Below, one piece after another: positions 62,323-64,000 of a DNA stretch of 64,000 bases (within the stretch, counting starts at the first letter, position 1; each line of letters opens with the position of its first letter). The DNA comes from Kineosporiaceae bacterium (GTDB lineage: Bacteria; Actinomycetota; Actinomycetes; Actinomycetales; Kineosporiaceae): positions 186,001-250,000 of the forward strand of contig JADJPO010000011.1 of NCBI GenBank assembly GCA_016713225.1, written 5' to 3'. The notes beneath the pieces were generated by a model that saw only the letters and a list, made by a program, of their open reading frames with translations, was not told where the DNA came from and made no database searches. The translations under genes were made by a program, and so were the position numbers.

Positions 62323-64000
62323 CTAAATCGTATTTTCCGCTTCTGCGTTGGCTGGCTGGCATCGTCGGTGGATCGACTTGCAGATTGCATTCTCGACCAG
62401 AGCGACCGTGTCCTCCGAGAGCGCTTCGCCGATGTTTCCAAGGGCTGTGCGCAGCCGACGCAGCTGATCTCTAATCGCCTCGGCATCCCCTGTTCGGACG
62501 TGCGCTCGGATGGCCTGTTGGGCGAGGTCCTCGTTGGTGGGGTCCATGGCGGCGGCTGCCCTGATCAGGGTGGTCGCACGTTGAGGTTCAGCGTCCGAGA
62601 GCATGTCGGCCAAGCGAAGGTGTGCGTGGATGGCCGCGCGACGCGCCTGTTCCCTTACGGGTTCGAGCCAATGGTAATCGCGCCGGGAGCAGAGCTCTTC
62701 CGTGGCTGTGTCGATTGCGCGCTCCAGCGCCCGGATGCCGACCTGGAGATCCGTGGAGTTCCGGGCATCTTGGAGGTTGCCTTCGAAGGCCCAGAGGTCG
62801 ACGTCCATGACGTCGGGGTTGAGGTGGTAGCGGCCACCGGTGTTGACCACGGCTGGGCTCGTCTGGTCCGTGGCGCCTTGTCGGAGGCATCGGCGTAAGT
62901 TGCCGACCTCGGTCGCCAGTCGTTCGGCGGCGCGGCGGACGGGGGCGTCGGGCCAGAGGGCTTCGAGGATGTCGTTCTTGTCGGCGCCTTTGCGGTAGAT
63001 GGCGAGGTAGGCGAGTACGCCACCGGCGTGCTGCCGCAGACCTGGGATCGGCTGATCAGAGCCGTCCAGGACGGCGATCTTGCCGAACAGTCGAACGCGG
63101 ATCTTGTTCCCTGCCTCCAACGACAGCGCCTCTATTCCAGGCGCTGCTACCTCCGCCGCAGGAACGGCTACAGATATCGGGCCGGCTCGAGACGGGCCTT
63201 CAACCTCCGGTGGTTCCGAGCGCGGGTCTGAGTCCGGTTGCGCTTCGCGCGCCACCTCAAGTAGTTGCGCGGCGGTGTAGGGATCGAATGTTGCGAGGCG
63301 GCCAGTCCAGTCCCCCTGTCGTACGTGCCCGTCCGTGCGGACTTCGACCGTCGCGCCGTCCGGCCATTCGCCCAGCAGGACAGCCGTGATCTCGACGGCA
63401 TGACCTTGCTCGAGGACGGCGACCATGCGGGCACGAAGTCCCCCGGGCGGGATGTCCGTCACCAGCACCATCGGCGGCACCGGTGGGGCGGCGGGGTCGG
63501 TGCGCAGGCTGCGGACGTCGTCCGCATCGTGTTCGTCGAGGAGTCTCCGCCGGGTCAGGTAGGTCTGGTCGAGAAGATCGAGGGCTTCCGCCAGATCGTC
63601 GGTGATCTTCAGTCGATGGACTTCGGCGGGTGCTGTCCGCTCGCCGAGGAGTCGGTTCAGAGTGGGCGCCGGGATCACCAGCGTGCCGTGGGCGTCGACG
63701 TCGTGAGCTCCGCCTGCGGTGACCAGTGCGACGACGAGTGCCCGCGCCGCGGCATCGGCTCCGGGGCCGGTGAGGCCGAGGCCCATTGGAACCATCAGGT
63801 CGGTCAATCCGACCAGGTCGACTCCGTCAGGGATGGGAATGGAAACCCTGCGCTCGGTGGGGTTGGCGAGGTAGTCGGCGACGGTCTGGCTCTCTTCGGG
63901 TGGGGCGAGCAGGTGGGGTGCGCGTTCGCGGACGGTGCGGCGCATCCGGTCGATGATGACGGGCAGCGGTCGCAGGTCTGTGCCCTCGAGTTCGAGGTCG
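62323..64000 (-). CDS. BTAD-domain transcriptional regulator (SARP-like), 5' end outside
   Basis: The frame stays open to the edge, so the N-terminus is missing. From about the middle, KIRVRLFGKIAVLDG starts an OmpR-like winged helix, with AGGVLAYLAIYRKGADKNDILEALWPD as its core. A bacterial transcriptional activation domain follows (VMDVDLWAFEGNLQDAR, YHWLEPVREQARRAAIHAHLRLADM, then TPR-like helices to ENAIC). The 300 residues before are a separate alpha/beta region (GGLRARMVAVLEQGHAVEITAVLLGEWPDG). Proteins of this layout often sit at conjugative elements and may control them. The target is unknown. Confidence 0.8.
   Translation of the reverse strand, partial: DLELEGTDLRPLPVIIDRMRRTVRERAPHLLAPPEESQTVADYLANPTERRVSIPIPDGVDLVGLTDLMVPMGLGLTGPGADAAARALVVALVTAGGAHDVDAHGTLVIPAPTLNRLLGERTAPAEVHRLKITDDLAEALDLLDQTYLTRRRLLDEHDADDVRSLRTDPAAPPVPPMVLVTDIPPGGLRARMVAVLEQGHAVEITAVLLGEWPDGATVEVRTDGHVRQGDWTGRLATFDPYTAAQLLEVAREAQPDSDPRSEPPEVEGPSRAGPISVAVPAAEVAAPGIEALSLEAGNKIRVRLFGKIAVLDGSDQPIPGLRQHAGGVLAYLAIYRKGADKNDILEALWPDAPVRRAAERLATEVGNLRRCLRQGATDQTSPAVVNTGGRYHLNPDVMDVDLWAFEGNLQDARNSTDLQVGIRALERAIDTATEELCSRRDYHWLEPVREQARRAAIHAHLRLADMLSDAEPQRATTLIRAAAAMDPTNEDLAQQAIRAHVRTGDAEAIRDQLRRLRTALGNIGEALSEDTVALVENAICKSIHRRCQPANAEAENTI

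Larger units (their letters stand above)
28515..64000. mobile_element. Integrative conjugative element in tRNA-Met, right end not seen
   Basis: The left end is defined by the tRNA-Met 3' fragment with an integrase 160 bases inside. Inside lie SSB, accessory and defence-type genes, an excisionase-like gene and a type IV secretion set (pilin-like, TrbL-like, PrgI, VirB4, coupling ATPase, relaxation protein, NlpC/P60). I saw no second copy of the tRNA 3' sequence before 64000, so the element is longer than the window, or the part beyond about 59.6 kb is already something else. No relaxase was recognised. Confidence 0.75.

Overview
The window is high-GC DNA with an actinobacterial look: frequent GTG starts, ATGA/GTGA stop-start overlaps, BTAD, TetR and XRE regulators, and a transfer module of the PrgI/VirB4/coupling-protein/replication-relaxation type found in actinobacterial elements. 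I cannot name the genus from the sequence alone. It falls into a chromosomal part (about 1-28514) and an integrated mobile element that starts in a tRNA-Met gene at 28515; its right end is not seen.

Chromosomal part. 1-3632 holds an acyl-CoA ligase fragment, a PLP dehydratase, a class II aldolase and a tryptophanyl-tRNA synthetase, each interrupted by one to three small indels. 3900-6025 holds small enzymes (a DUF4406-like protein, a P-loop kinase, a lone TOPRIM protein). 6079-8501 is a diaminopropionate ammonia-lyase / M20 amidohydrolase pair. 9192-17961 is a compact six-gene plus-strand run: an acidic Trp/Asp-repeat protein, a Cys-motif protein, a BIG2-like protein, a 1338-residue subtilase/VanY-type carboxypeptidase/alpha-beta-hydrolase-like protein, a flavin amine oxidase and a poly-gamma-glutamate-hydrolase-like protein. 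I regard this as the best candidate for an undescribed system. 17940-28062 then carries a TPR protein, a BKACE enzyme, two oxidoreductases, a rifampin ADP-ribosyltransferase (arr) and two ABC exporter/TetR sets.

Mobile element (28515 onward). The 3' part of tRNA-Met is the left attachment site, followed by a tyrosine integrase with an unusual Cys/His insert. Next come a beta-helix membrane protein, SSB, and an accessory stretch with an OLD-family nuclease, an acetyltransferase, a HEPN/Abi-like protein and several 5'-truncated gene remnants meeting head to head (about 40.7 and 42.69 kb). A control section (excisionase-like, methyltransferase-like and sigma-like proteins) carries a repeated 10-bp palindrome. 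The transfer module is pilin-like, TrbL/VirB6-like, PrgI, VirB4, a VirD4/TcpA-type coupling ATPase, replication-relaxation protein, DUF4192, DUF932 and NlpC/P60. The window ends in an EcsC-family protein, two hypothetical genes and a BTAD regulator that runs off the edge. No relaxase and no right attachment site were recognised.

Caution on data quality: at least fifteen genes on both sides of the element boundary are split by one- or two-base indels, often at C/G runs, including a tRNA synthetase. This looks more like a sequencing or assembly problem than biology. Split genes are therefore annotated as single loci with the break stated.
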